From Sporodiniella umbellata (Eukaryota > Mucoromycota > Mucoromycetes > Mucorales > Rhizopodaceae), in assembly GCA_025677835.1 (NCBI GenBank), contig JAIXMR010000034.1, positions 62,001 to 126,000 on the forward strand: a stretch of DNA of 64,000 bases, written 5' to 3'. Positions within the stretch are counted from its first letter, which is position 1. The number at the start of each line of letters is the position of its first letter. Of this stretch, positions 1 through 12,403 are shown one piece after another. The notes beneath the pieces are model-generated. The model did not search any database. It saw only the letters and a program-made list of their open reading frames with translations, and was not told the DNA's origin. Position numbers and translations under genes: made by a program.

Positions 1-129
1 TATCAACCAGGACATCCCTTGAGCAACTCGGTTGAGAACCTTATGTTTCAAAGCACCTCTTCTTTTCCACAAGGCCAACAGCAAACGCAGGATCAAGCTA
101 ACCTGGGGTTAATCAACGGACTAAAGTAA
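1..129 (+). CDS. C-terminal end of an unidentified protein (5' truncated by window edge)
   Basis: Frame 1 is open from the first base and ends at a TAA at 127-129, giving about 42 residues. The peptide is rich in Gln, Ser and Asn (for example QGQQQTQDQ) and looks like a disordered tail. It is too short for the product to be recognised. The reading is supported by sensible amino-acid composition and by a sharp change to A/T-rich non-coding DNA right after the stop. It could equally be the last exon of a spliced gene lying to the left. Confidence 0.6.
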   Translation, partial: YQPGHPLSNSVENLMFQSTSSFPQGQQQTQDQANLGLINGLK

Positions 130-808
130 ACCACTGAAACTCATATTAGCGTTTCAACGAAAAGTCTATACACAAATTTTAAAAGCCTAAAATAAACAAA
201 TACCAAAAAAAAAAAAAAAAAAAAAAGATAATAATAATAATAATACAATTTTTTTTTTTTTTTTTTGACAGTGAATCCGTACATTGTTTAATATAAAACA
301 AACTTTAACTTTAAGTATATGCAGTGAATACTGCTTTAAGAATAGATTATATAAAGTTGTCTTTGTCTCCTCAAACTTAATTTTTCTTTTTTTGAAAACA
401 AAGTTTGGTTCCCATGGATACGCAAATCTGTTTCCATGACAACATTAGCGTTCCCTTGTTGTTTTCTATGCGGCTGACAACATACCGTGGCCTTTTTTTT
501 TTTTTTTTTTTTTTCAGGAACCTGTTTAAAGTACAAAAGGTACATCTGATAAGATTAGGTCTGTTATAAGGAGACAAAAAGAGGGTACAAGTACTAAACA
601 CTAAAGTGTCTATTTTTTTTTTTTTAAAGTTCATGTATTTTGAGAGAAAATAGACTGGATTTCATCTTGCTCTTTTGAACGTGGTTGTACAACACGTTTA
701 AGGTATGTGTCACTCTTAATTTAGAGCAAAATACTTTTTCTTTTCTTCTTCTTTTATCCGTTTTTTTTTTTTTTTTTTTTTTTAGTTTTTTTTTTTTTAA
801 AAAAAAAC
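130..808. other. Intergenic, A/T-rich with homopolymer tracts
   Basis: About 680 bp between the truncated gene and the next ATG. It holds several A or T runs (about 210-227, 250-266, 493-514, 612-625 and 762-783) and no convincing coding frame; the short open frames here come from lysine or phenylalanine runs. It probably contains the 3' end of the left gene and the promoter of the gene at 809. Confidence 0.6.
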
Positions 809-1695
809 ATGAACTATTGCCTTCCAAAGAAGAACGCTATTTATCTTGAAGAAGACGAACAAGACGAGTCAACCTCTTCTTTATGGTGTGCATGTTTTCC
901 AAAAGGAAACCGAGTAGAAATAGCCGAAGAGAATGATTTACAGGATACCATCAGCCCATATCATGACATTAATGATTTTTTGTCACCACCACAAGAATGG
1001 TGGGGACGAGAGAGCTTTGTTCAAACAGAATATAGCCCATTAAAATCCTCCAGTATATTAGAGACGGACGACGCTGATGCAGAATCTTTGTCCGAACACC
1101 GTATTACAGCACTGGTAGAAGACCGTCCGTTGGCTGCGCTCAAGTTGCCAACACATCGTGTCTTGCCGGGATCTGTCTTTGTAGATTCTCCGACAGAACT
1201 GGTGGACATCAAACGGCCTTTCCCTACAGAAGTGCCCATCATCGGTCAGGATTTTCCAACCATGGGTCTCATCAAAACACCTCATCCACCACAAACTCCT
1301 TTGGCACTACCAGAACCTTCCTCACAACGCCCTTCCATCACCGACAAATTCAGCGGCTTTTCAGAAATGATGGCCTCCCTAAAGAAAAATATTGCCATCG
1401 ACGCAAGTGATGAAGACGACGATTTTGATGATGACGATAACAGTAGTAACGCAAGGTAAAACTTTTGGAGTGAACCTTGTCTTAATCACTCTCTCTCTCT
1501 CTTTTTTTTTTTTTTTTTTTCAGTGAAGTTCCTTGGAATTCTCGGGTAGCCCAGTTTAATAGACCTCGACAACCTGAGGAACTATTCACTAAAATGAAAG
1601 CAAACGTTTGTACATTCGGCGAAGAGGTTGTACGGCCAAACATCCGCAATGCCATCAGTAATATATCAACTAAGTTAAAAAACTCTTCACCCTAA
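809..1695 (+). CDS. Hypothetical acidic, disordered protein (two exons, ~272 aa)
   Basis: I do not recognise this protein. Exon 1 is 809-1455 and exon 2 is 1524-1695, joined by a GT-AG intron (1456-1523) with a long CT/T-tract before its CAG acceptor; the phase is kept (AG|T = Ser). The product is about 272 residues, rich in Glu, Asp, Ser and Pro, with a strongly acidic run near residues 200-215 (DEDDDFDDDD). The C-terminal part (about 218-272) is more ordered, with a short helical look (EELFTKMKANV). There is no signal peptide or membrane segment. The start is the first ATG after a long T-tract and an A-run typical of a fungal 5' leader. It may be a trafficking or cytoskeletal adaptor, but nothing in the sequence settles that. 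Confidence 0.7.
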
Positions 1696-1854
1696 TACCC
1701 CCCAACTCTTGTATAAAAAATCATGATAACAAAACAATAGAAAATGTTTATTTTTTTTTTTTTTTGTCATCATTTTTTTTTCATTCAAAAAGAAACTTTT
1801 GTTTTGCCTTTATATTCACCATGAATAACATACATGTGTGTCTGTTGTACGTTC

Positions 1855-1898
1855 GTGTGTGTATGTTTGTATGTATGTGTGTGTGTGTGTTTTTTTTT
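1855..1898. repeat. GTAT/TG microsatellite followed by T-tract
   Basis: Imperfect GTAT and then TG dinucleotide repeats run directly into poly-T. They lie in the 290-bp convergent gap between the stop of the acidic protein and the stop of UPF1, so probably in 3' untranslated or intergenic DNA. Confidence 0.7.
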
Positions 1899-1984
1899 AA
1901 AGCTTTTTTCTTTTTTTTTTTTTTTTTTTTTTTTTCGAGAGGACCCACAATTCATGTTCGCTGTATATTCGCTTGTCTGTAAGT

Positions 1985-4900
1985 TTATTGGTACATGTCC
2001 ATACGTAAACGATCACTTTGAGAAAGAGCTAAACCAATAGAGGCTTGACTGTTATACATGTTTTGAGACTCGCCCATTTGCTGCCACCCTAACGAATGAT
2101 TGACAAAAGTAGATGAACCAGGAATATATCGTTGTGTATTCTCTATTGGATCATCGCCTGTTTGTTTCTTTCGGCTAAAGACACTGGATTGTGACATGTC
2201 TTGTGTAAAGGGCCCACTGGCGGAAGGAATGAAGGGAATACTGAATTGTGAGGTGGGAAGCGACCCTAAGTCTGAAGGAATGTAGCCGACAGGGTCATGT
2301 GTTTGAATAAAGTCTTGATCATACCCTTTGCCACCCGCACGTCGGTCTAAGTTATCGTCATTCATTTTAGTATAGTTTTTTTTTTTTTTTTTTTTTTTTT
2401 TCGCTTACTGTCATTTGGCACAGGAGCCTTAGCCATAGCTTCTCGAGCATCTACTTGGTGTGCAAGCCCTTGACGGAATTTGTCATCTTTACGATACACC
2501 TTTCTAGGCCTGTTGAACTGAATCATTGAGACACGCAGGTTATTTAAGGCCCCGTCTACCAAACATCCCTTTTCCTTATAGTGAACAAGCAGATGATGCC
2601 ACAGAGGATGCTAAACATAGAATAGAGAAAAAATACAAAAAGAAAAGTCAGTTGATTCTATTTTGTTTTTGTATATAGCATAGCCTAAAAATAAACACGA
2701 CTTACTCTGCTCAAAATTTTAGGATTACCCAACAAAACAACACCATATTTGGCACGAGTAAGGGCTACGTTTAAACGTCTAGGATCGCTCAAAAAACCAA
2801 TACCCTGGTGTTCATTAGAACGAACACAACTGAGGATGATATAGTCTTTTTCTCTTCCTTGGAATGCATCTACACTGGCTACTTCGATTTCCTTGTAAAG
2901 GTCTTTTCTTAATGAGCCATTGAATTGCATGTATTGAACTATGTATGATCGTTGTCCTTCATAGGGAGTGACAATACCAATCTGAGAGGGCATAACACCG
3001 GATTTCATGAATCGTGTAACAATCTTTTCACAGTTGGATGCTTCTGTTCGATTCAAATAGGAGGTTCCTGAGGTGGATATTTCTTCGTTGCCCAAGTTGG
3101 CATAGAACATCATAGGTGTCTCAGGGACGGGCCAGGGGAAATCAACATCTTTTCTGATACGCTCTTGCGTTGTAATACCGTTTTGGAGTGTACCCTCATA
3201 GAACATGTTACTGGGGAACTCGGATAAACAGGGGTGCATACGGTATTGCACCTGAAGACGAATGGGCCTTATACCAAGAACTACAAGTCTTTCAAACAAA
3301 GATTGGCAAAGACCAGCACGGGCTGCCTTCTTATTCATAATAATTGGCCCCAGCTGTTGATGGTCACCTACCAACACAGCTTGTTTACAGCCCAAAATGA
3401 GAGGAATCATGCACTCGGGCTCAGAAGCTTGGGTAGCTTCATCAATCAACACTGTACGGAACCGGAGGTTAGAAATACGAGAGTCACCAGCACCTACACT
3501 TGTACAACAAATGACATCGGCGTTGGCCAAAATTTCTTTTTCACATGAACGTTTTAAAGCGTTGTACTTGCGCTCATCGGCTGCGCTTAATTCACCTTGG
3601 TCGCGTTTAAGATGAATCAGCTTTTGTAATTCAACATTTGTATCGTTGTTTTGTACTTGTTCGTGAAGTGTCAAGAAGGATACAGGCGAATCAAGCTCTT
3701 CTCTGGACTTGGCCGTCACACGAACAACCTTCAGGCCTGTATGGTGAATCTTTTCTGCTAATTGATCAACAGCTACATTAGAAGGTGCACAGACCAGCAC
3801 CTGGCCAGGATTCATCTTGGCTAAATGGTATACAATAGAAGCCGAGGTGACAGTTTTGCCTGTACCAGGGGGACCTTGGATCAAACTCAAAGGTTTTTGC
3901 AAGACGGATTTCACAGCGTATACTTGAGAATGGTTTAACTCGGGAAGGAAAGGTGCGGAAAATCTTCAAACTAAATTAACCTACGCTCTACTTTTTTTTT
4001 TTTTTTTACCTTTTGGGCATCTGGGTTTTAAGGACCTGTGGCTCTACTTCGTGTCCCAATAAACGATGATAAATATAACCGCTTACGCTTGTCTCATCAA
4101 CAGCAAATATCTTCATAGCCGATTGCATACGGTCAAAACTAGTTGATTTCCAAACAAAATCCACAGAAAAGTTATGTGTGCATTCAATAGGAGGTCTTCC
4201 ACCGCGAGAAATTTCAAGGGCAACCTCATCGCTAATGTTGTTGGGGATTTTAATAACATGGCCTGTTGCGTCCCAAGCTTCGTGCAGCTCTCCCCGATAT
4301 CTCAAACGCAATTCGTCGCCCACAGCCAGTTTGATTTCTCCCAATTCAAGTTTGGGGAAATAAAACCAAGCGATATTTTTTTGGTTAAGGCCCACATCCC
4401 ATCGAACAACAATATCGTCACAGGTCTAAAGTAAAGAGAAAATCAGTCTTCTGTAAGGCGATTCCATTCCTACTGATTTATTCTTACCTGTGACTCTTTT
4501 AGTTTTTTGTCATAGTCAGCTTCCATCATAACTAAAGGTCCAAATATATTTTGGTATTGATAAGCATCCTCATATCTATCCAAACAAAACAATTGAGTAA
4601 CCAACTTTTTAAACTAAATACACCAAAGAATACCTCAACAAAACAGGATGAGGCTCATCGTCAACTCCTGGTTTTTCTAAATCCTCTAGAGTAGCTTCTC
4701 CATTCTCTTTCCATAATTCCTCCAGCTTGTTGATCTGTTGAGCTGTGATTTGACGGGCTCTCAGCTGCTCTTGGTCAGAGGGGATTTTGACCAACCAAGT
4801 CAAAAAACATCTGTCATCAATTAAAGGCATCCATTGTGTTGTGTCCCAGTTCATGTCTTTAGAAGAAGGTACTGCTGCACAGGGTTGTCTGAAAGATAAA

Positions 4901-5478
4901 AACGGTGAATACACAACGCTTTGGCTTCTTTCCTAGGGCTACCTGCAAATCAAAACAACAACCGTATCACTTTTAGCTGGGATAAAACCGAGAAGGAAAA
5001 CGTTACGACATCCACAGTTGTAGCATTCTAAAATGGTATCCCCCAAAGGGGATTCAGGGTGAAGAGAAACCTCTTTGTGTTTGGCTCGTACTAAATGGTT
5101 GATAATGTGAGAGCCTGAGGTGTTGCCACGCGAATTACAGAACCAGCGGTCGCAGGTAACGCACTTGACGACAGATGCAGGAGAATGAATGCCGCAGTAT
5201 TTACAGGCATGATCAGGTAAATCCTTTTCTTCGGCTGTTTGCAGCTCAAAGTCGTCTGTATCTTCAAACTGAAAGTCGTTGACAAAAGAATTTCCTCCGT
5301 TTGTAGTAGTAGCAATATCACTTTCGTCCTTAATGGAAAGAGAAGCCAGGCTTAAATGATCTTCCTTAGGTGTTTGCGTAAAATCGTTATAGTCATATTG
5401 AGAAGACTGCGTATCTGCAGAATATTCTAAGAAAGTAAAGTCATCTTGGGAAGCCCCTTCTTCTTCAAAATGGTCCAT
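1985..5478 (-). CDS. UPF1: UPF1 RNA helicase (regulator of nonsense transcripts 1), 7 exons
   Basis: ATP-dependent superfamily 1 RNA helicase, the core of nonsense-mediated mRNA decay. Exons on the minus strand: 5478-4943, 4888-4634, 4575-4488, 4425-4010, 3963-2706, 2610-2409 and 2346-1985, all GT-AG and in phase, giving about 1038 residues (human UPF1 is about 1118). The N-terminal Cys/His-rich zinc domain that binds UPF2 is present ([21 protein letters not shown]). It is followed by the 1B region ([15 protein letters not shown]), Walker A GPPGTGKT, the DEAxQ box (LIDEATQAS), the RecA2 motif VQYRMHP and motif VI (LNVALTRAK). The C-terminal tail holds a few Ser-Gln pairs, as in the phosphorylated tails of animal UPF1. 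The last intron has a clear TACTAA-like branch site. Identification is secure from long conserved blocks. Confidence 0.97.
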
Positions 5479-5609
5479 TTGTTATTTTCTTTTTTGACAA
5501 AAAAAAAAAAAAAAAAAAGATTTTTGAGCAGGAAAAAAAAAAAACTTAAAATCAAAAGCCTTTTAAAAGACAAAGCTGTGTTTCACACAATTTTTTATTT
5601 TATCTATTG

Positions 5610-6320
5610 TTATAATTTCTTTACAATAGGTGCTTGCACCGTGTATTCACCAAAATCGCCAGAATCTCGAGGAGAAGAGAAGCCGTCCAAACCACGCTTG
5701 TCAATAGCTTTGTTTAAAGTGTCCTTATATCCAGCTAGAAAGTGTAGTGCTTGTGACTTGTTATTAATGTTGAGAATAGTCAGTATACTCTCAGAGTCGT
5801 TCTCAATAGGTCTTGGGTGCCATGAGGTCTCTTTTTTTCCATCCTTAGTTGTAGCGATCTGTAAAAAGCCACTGATACATACATCAACTACTTTCAATTC
5901 ACGTAAATGCTTTTTCTTTGAATGGCGCGCAGCTCTTCGGCTTCTTCCTTTCTGTGAAATAATCAAATCTTCAGCAAGATAGTCGCTTTCAGAGTCTTCT
6001 TCTGAAGATTCTTCTATTTTTCTTGGGGTTTTCGCTTTGTGAGACCATAGAGGCTTTAGGGTGCGTTGAAGGGGTTGCAGATCCGCTGCGTGTTCGGCAA
6101 TTTTTGCATATGGCTTGGGCTGTTGATCCAATGTAGACCAGTCTTCTTCCACTGGAATAACCTGAATAGGGTCAGTAAGCTCTTTTCTCTTAAGAATCTC
6201 CCAATCGGTTGCTAAGCTAGGAAATTCTTCGTTGTTGTCGAGCCATTCGACATAGAAGCTTGTGGGTTCTTGTAAGTTTGCTTCGGCAAAACAGACAGGG
6301 AAATCTTGTAAATAAGACAT
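5610..6320 (-). CDS. Hypothetical basic/acidic protein, single exon, 236 aa
   Basis: A single uninterrupted frame with no recognised family. The first half is acidic with several Trp residues (about residues 25-110). A Ser/Glu-rich stretch near 100-115 (EESSEEDSES) is followed by a basic patch that resembles a nuclear localisation signal (GRSRRAARHSKKKHL, about 125-140). The C-terminal third looks folded (about 140-220). There is no signal peptide or membrane segment. The gene lies tandem and upstream of UPF1; only about 130 bp of A/T-rich DNA separate its stop from the UPF1 ATG, so that short gap must hold its 3' end and the UPF1 promoter. A nuclear, perhaps chromatin or transcription, role is only a guess from composition. 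Confidence 0.75.
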   Translation of the reverse strand: MSYLQDFPVCFAEANLQEPTSFYVEWLDNNEEFPSLATDWEILKRKELTDPIQVIPVEEDWSTLDQQPKPYAKIAEHAADLQPLQRTLKPLWSHKAKTPRKIEESSEEDSESDYLAEDLIISQKGRSRRAARHSKKKHLRELKVVDVCISGFLQIATTKDGKKETSWHPRPIENDSESILTILNINNKSQALHFLAGYKDTLNKAIDKRGLDGFSSPRDSGDFGEYTVQAPIVKKL

Positions 6321-8288
6321 GAATAAATAGGAAAATGCAATGAATGAGATAAAGAGAAAAAAAGGGAGCTTTGTTTATCTCTTTTATAGAACAAATTAAA
6401 CTGCGGCATACTCTAGTACAACCGCAGCAGATATATCTAGGAGTGAATTTAAGAGACTCTGATGGTACACTCCAATACAGAATACCGCAGTAGCACTGCA
6501 ATTTTCTTTAGGCTTTAGGCTGCGGCTTTTAAAAGAAAGAGAAATAACACCATAATGTGAAACATATAGTGTAGAACGATGGTTTGTGTGTACTTATATT
6601 AAAAATGCATTTATATTGAAAGGTCTTTTCAGTTGTCTCAAAGCAACTACATACTCTAAAAAGTTTATAATTACTTTTCCTACTCCTTTTTTCTCAAGCA
6701 ATATTAGCAAACCGTCTGAATATAAAGTCTGTAGGCTTTTGTACAGCTAAAATGATAAGGTGAACTGTAGCTTTGTCGAAAAACGATCAAGCTGCTTGGC
6801 GTTTTTTCGGCACTGAGTTACACCAACATATGCTTAGAAATAAACAATAATGCTTGGTTTATTACTAGAGCGATATGTCTTAGGTCTAAAAATATCGGAA
6901 ACTAACAAACACTTAAAATCTACAAACCAAGTCAACAGCTTTCCCCCCTTTTTTTTTCATTGGCAATGTTAGCCAATTATAACATATTTTTAATATAGTA
7001 CTAACACTATATTCAGGAAGAAGTACGAACTCGGAATGACCAAAGACTGTGGGACTTTGGCTGATAGTCATGTCTATACAAGAAGCAAGACCGTAACTTT
7101 ATAGAACTCGAAAAACACTCCTCGTGAATTTGAATTATTTTGGTCTATGTCTGTATACTTAATAACTAGTAAAAAAAACATGCATTATAATTTATAGGAT
7201 TAGCTAGAAAAGTTCCCCAGTTGCACTGAAAAAAGAAAGAAACACAATAGATTTTACAAACACTTTGTTGATATTTGTACGCTAGCTGTATTAATGAAAC
7301 TATATCGACGATATCGATCTTTACAACCCGACAAAGAAATTCTATGCATGTACAAAAGAGTGACATTTACTGCTATGTAATCATTAGGGTGTTGTTTCAG
7401 GATAGCGTTGCTGCTTTTAAGTCTATTTTTTTTTCCCAAGATGTTTGCATTTTAATCAGAGCTTGGTGTCATTAGACAAAGTTTAAGCTATGTATGATTT
7501 ATCAGCGCACTTTCTATTCGCAAGGAGTGTCATTATGTATCATATATCAACTACTCAAAAATTCTAGAGTAATGTGAATTATTGATTTAGAAGCATAATT
7601 TAAAATGGCTTATAGTTTTTTGGCTTGTTTTAACGTCACTTTTTTTTTCAAAGCAGCAAACAAACAACCATAATCTACTATCAAAACTCTATCATCAGAT
7701 ACTGATAGTTTATCAGCCATACATACAAAAACAAAAGCCTGAAAGTCCTAGATCGATTGGGCTGTAGTCAATGTCTATACTTTTACACTACCAGAATAAA
7801 GCTAGTGGCCCGATTGATCCTTTAAAAGTTTTCGCATATGCATCCAAGATTTCAAATTAAATCATGATTTTTTTATACACTCATGTAAAAAACAAACCTC
7901 CCAGGACTATCTTATGACTATTTTCGGATTTGAAACTAAATGCTTTTGCAAATAAAAAAATACTACGAGGACTACTTGAAAAAAGTAATAAAACAAAAAC
8001 ACTACCAGGCTTATTTTTTTTTTTTTACTAATCAACGCGCCATACTTTAGAAAAAAGATGTCTCGAAAAAAAAAACCATAAACGAGGTAGAAGTATGTCG
8101 GTCAGTGAGGTATAGCCTGATGCGCTCTGTACCTTTTGTTACAAGGGAAATCAATCTGTACTGGGTTGAGTAAACTAAGTATTGACGATTTCTTTTTAAA
8201 CCGCTCAGCAGAAGGTTGGCTTTGAATACGAAATAGCAACAAAAACCAGAAAAAACACTCGACTTGTTTATTCGAATAAGAAAAGAGT
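6321..8288. other. Intergenic, no gene seen (about 2 kb)
   Basis: A/T-rich DNA between the orphan gene start and the carboxyltransferase stop. The open frames are short and lack splice-linked partners or familiar motifs. The part next to 6321 is expected to be the promoter of the gene at 5610-6320, and the part next to 8288 the 3' end of the carboxyltransferase gene. Confidence 0.6.
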
Positions 8289-10415
8289 TTACATACGACT
8301 AACACCACTAACGTTTCCACCTTCTACATTGTTATTGTAGCATACTGCAAGGCAAAGACCCAGCACAGTACGAGTATCTCTTGGATCAATAATTCCGTCA
8401 TCTAACATACGAGAAGAGGTATAGTAGACATTTGCTTCAGAATCGACACTTGCTTGAAACAAAGTCTTTCTCTGTTCCAAAAGTTCTTCATCAACCTTTT
8501 GCTTTGTTCTGCAGAGAGTTTTTACTATTGTTATTTTATGGGACATACTGTATTTACCTTTCTGCTGCTTGTCGTGTAACAATGTCAAGTACACCTGCTA
8601 GTTGCTCTGCACCCATGATCGAGCATTTGGAGTTGGGCCAAGAAAATAAGAATCTGGGTTCATATGCTCGGCCATACATAGCATAGTTTCCGGCACCGAA
8701 ACTAGCTCCCATCATAATAGTAATAGCAGGAACAGTAGAATTACTAATTGCATTGATGAACTTTGAGCCAGCCTTGATGATTCCTTCTTCTTCATATTGT
8801 TTTCCAACCATAAAGCCAGTTATGTTCTGCAAGAAAACCAAGGGAATGTTCCTACGGGAATATTTTAATATAAGATTTCAATAAACCCTTTTTTTCGTGA
8901 AAGCGTACTTTGTATTACATAGCTGGATAAACTGTGTTGCTTTGTTAGCTTCTTGGGTGAATATAACATTGTTATTAGCAAGAACTCCCACAGGAATTCC
9001 TTGAATAAACGCCCAACCGCAAACCAAATTAGCACCATATTCTGGTTTAAAAGGGGACCATCTAGAACCATCTACTAGCCGAATGATAACTTCTGTAGCA
9101 TCAAAAGGAATTCGGATGTTTGCAGAAACAATACCTAATAGCTCCTCTATAGTCTGGATGGTTATTTTTCGGAGAGTTTTTTATATATATATTTATATTG
9201 TACCTGCACTATGATAAGGCTCTTCGAATTGACCAAGCAGATTTCGAGGTGGAAGCTTAGCCTTTTGTTCCCAATTCAAATTAGCAATCCATTCACGAGC
9301 CTTTTTGATCGCATCGTATTCGTCAGAAGCAAGTTGGTCGCTTAAACCAGATACTCTGGAGTGCATTTCAGCACCCCCTAAGCTTTCACCATCCGTTACT
9401 TCACCTGTAGCCATTTTGACTAAAGGGGGTCCTCCAAGATAGACTTCTGCTTGTTTCTATTCATAGAGTTATTTAGAACACTGTCTGTCCTTTCAAGATC
9501 AGTATTTCCTACCTTCACCATAATCACATAGTCACTCATACCAGGAGTATAAGCACCGCCAGCTGTTGAGCTACCAAAAACGACGCAACAGGATGGGACT
9601 CTAGCCTTTGATCTACAAACAGATTAGCACCAAGTTAGACAACCGTGCACGTATTTCATACAATAAAGCTTGGTTTCGGAAACTGGCACCACCTCTATGA
9701 AAAACACGAAATTGCTGTTGAAGATTTGCTCCAGCCTGATTCACTTATTAGCTTAGTTTTTTTTTTTTTTTTTTTTTTAAAAAAAAAAGGAAAACTTTTA
9801 CACTTTGGGTCAAAGTAATGGTGGGCAATCTATTTTGCCAAACAATCTGAAAAATACGGCCACCCTTTAAGACAGATGCCTCATTGGCTGCACCGCCTGC
9901 CAAAGTGGGAATATTGGCACTGACCAAACATATAACACCGCTTTTTTTTTTTGTTAATTTTACGTCAACAAATAAATAAAAGGCTTACTTAACAATGCCG
10001 ATACCGCATACAACAGAACCACCTAATTTGAATTCCAAATGAGTTGAGTTGTCAAAAAATAGTATTTTTGTCTACCTAAAGTCATATCATCCTGTTCATA
10101 ACCAGCAAAAGTACACAACTCTAAAAAGGGGGAATCTTCATCCAAAACCAACTCGATACGCTGACGAGCTGTGTAACACCGACGAGATTAGTATATACAA
10201 AGTAGGCATTTTTGTGTACCTGAAAGTTGTCCCCGCTTCTTGTGAAGTGCTAAATGCTTTTCTCGTCCTTCACTAGTGGCCTCGCGAAGTCTTTCTTGAA
10301 GTTGATCAACCAGCCCTTGCCACTCTTTTATGTTTTCCTTGTATTCAGCACTTTCGTTATTGACTAAAGTCGGATAACGAGGAACAAGATGATCTTTCAA
10401 GGTTTCAGTAGACAT
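8289..10415 (-). CDS. Acyl-CoA carboxylase carboxyltransferase, methylcrotonoyl-CoA carboxylase beta family (10 exons)
   Basis: Biotin-dependent carboxyltransferase subunit that moves carboxyl from biotin to an acyl-CoA. In MCC this is the leucine-degradation step on 3-methylcrotonyl-CoA. Exons: 10415-10220, 10168-10076, 10022-9989, 9940-9802, 9735-9662, 9612-9513, 9456-9204, 9146-8909, 8851-8558 and 8508-8289, all in phase, giving 546 aa (human MCCC2 is 563). Conserved blocks include [60 protein letters not shown] and [11 protein letters not shown]. The N-terminus ([14 protein letters not shown]) is not a convincing mitochondrial presequence, and several blocks differ from my recollection of the human enzyme. 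It may therefore be a paralogue with another substrate. The biotin-carrying alpha subunit is not in the window. Confidence 0.88.
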
Positions 10416-12403
10416 CGAAGAAGAATAAGAAAAAAAAAATGAAAAAGAAAAAAAGAACAGGAAAAAAAAAAAAAAAAACACTGGGAAAGTACGACTGTAT
10501 GAGTATTGATAGCTTGCGGGATTACAAAAACCTAAAAACAAAAAACAAGAGCACTATGGGATTTGACATGACAAAATCATTTATTCGCTTAAAAAAGACA
10601 ATTTACAAAAAAAAAAACTTAAAAACATTAAAGTAAGATAAAGGCCTTCACGTCTTTCCCGGACGCCCCATCAAACTACTTGCACTTTTTTGATCAACGA
10701 TCTACGGTTTCAGTTCGATACTTTTTAGTTGGTTTTTACTTGCAAGAAAAAAAAAAAACTACTGATGAGCATTAGCTATTTTTTTTGTATTTGGTTTATT
10801 GTGGATACTGCAAATAAGCATATTCTGCTTTTTCATTTTTCAAGCGTCACATGCCCTGGTCGCATGAATCTAGCTTTGAATTGAATGGTTTTTTTTCCTT
10901 TCACTGACTAAAAAATATGACGGAACCGAATTAAGATGTATCCAAGCTTTAGTTCTGAATAAATATAGAGAGTAGTACTAACAGAATAGATACCTGATAG
11001 AAGTAGGGCTTAGATTTTACGCTAATGCATATAACTAACAAAAACGGGATAGTTCTCGTACTGTGCTTGCCTACGTTGGCCTAAACTGGTAGAGTTCGTT
11101 CTTTGAATTTTTTTTTTTTTTTTTTTTTTTTTTTGGAGTAGAGCCTTTGACTGCAATTACCAAACAAACGGGCTCTTGGTTATGATTTAACCTAGCATTA
11201 GACTAGTTCATATATGACTCTGAAATAGCATTACAATCTCTCCAGAAGCCAAAGTGTTCTAGAAAGAAAAAAGCAAGAATGCATACCAGGGCTAATTGCC
11301 ACCCAGAGTTGTAGGGTTCAATATCCAGCTTTGAATCATCTCGCGTTCAGTCTTCAGTTAGGCTGTTTGTTTGTTAGCAGCCACTTTGACTTCAGGTGAC
11401 TGCTTTGGGCCTGCACCGCTTTTTTTTTTTTTTTTTTTTTCGGTTTTTTTTTCAATAATTTGCTGATTGAAATATACCAATGGGAACAGTTCGATTTTTT
11501 AAAATGATATCTCATGTAGGCAGTGTTTTGTGTTTTTAAAAACTTTATCTATTGACAGGCTTTGCATGTGACTAAAATATACGTGAGATGCTTTTTCCCT
11601 CTCTGTCTATGTTTTTTACCCTGCTTTATTGCAGATTCTGTTCCGGCTAGGATTTAGACCCCTTTCTAGGTCCTGACACTTGATAGTTTTACAGTATCGT
11701 TTCAGCAATAGCTTCTCAAAGCATTCTTTGCTTCTTAATGCAGCTGGGGTAAACCGTATGCGTCTAAAAGCGCAAGTATGCTACTCTATAAATTTTCGGT
11801 TGCTTCCGGTGAGCTGTAAAGTGCGATTACAGAAAGAGAAAAGAACGGCCGTTGCACCAGTTTCTAGTATAGATTTCCTACAAAAAGAGTTACGCTCATC
11901 CGATTGTGCAGAGTCTGTTCTTATTGTGTACCATCTGATTTTGGATTGTACAAGAACTACACTAGTAGTAGCATCACAAAAACACTCGATTTAATAGGCT
12001 TAATTTGCATGAATTGGAATAATAACTGGTCGAGACTCTTGAATTGTAGACATACAAGATTCTTTCTTGGTAAATTTGGGGGTTTGAGCATGGAAGTCTT
12101 TTTTTTTTTTTTGGTTTTCTTTCAGTCATCGACTACCGCTTTAATTATACATATGCTGAGCGCTTCAAGATAAATGAAAGAGACGAATGAGTAATATGAA
12201 GTTGTAAAACTCTCATTGTTGCTTTTGCTGTCTTTATTTTCCTTTCTCTTTTAATTACATCATTTATAGAGCGTGGGGATTTCTTGGTTCTGTAAATGAT
12301 GAAAGACTTTAGATTTCCGATCGAAAAAAAAAAATCTGTCACTTAAATAAAATGGCGCATTTTTCTTTTGTCTTTCTTTTCAAATCCCCTTTTTGTTGTT
12401 GCC
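10416..12403. other. Intergenic, promoter region between divergent genes, no clear gene
   Basis: About 2 kb separating the carboxyltransferase (minus) from the ThrE-like gene (plus), so both promoters lie here. It has T-tracts at about 11108-11134 and 11420-11450. A 104-codon open frame at 11680-11994 shows a weak Cys/His pattern, discussed under rejected items. Nothing firmly codes. Confidence 0.55.

Noticed and set aside
11300..11340. A GGTTCAATATCC string resembling a tRNA B box
   Set aside because: No A box at the right distance and no cloverleaf stems could be drawn.
11680..11994. A 104-codon plus-strand frame with a pattern loosely like the C-terminal end of a LINE reverse transcriptase (LLPVSCKVR, then a Cys and His series)
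   Set aside because: The match is short, impressionistic and lacks upstream reverse-transcriptase motifs. A translated search against Mucoromycota LINEs would decide; an alignment continuing past this frame would support it.
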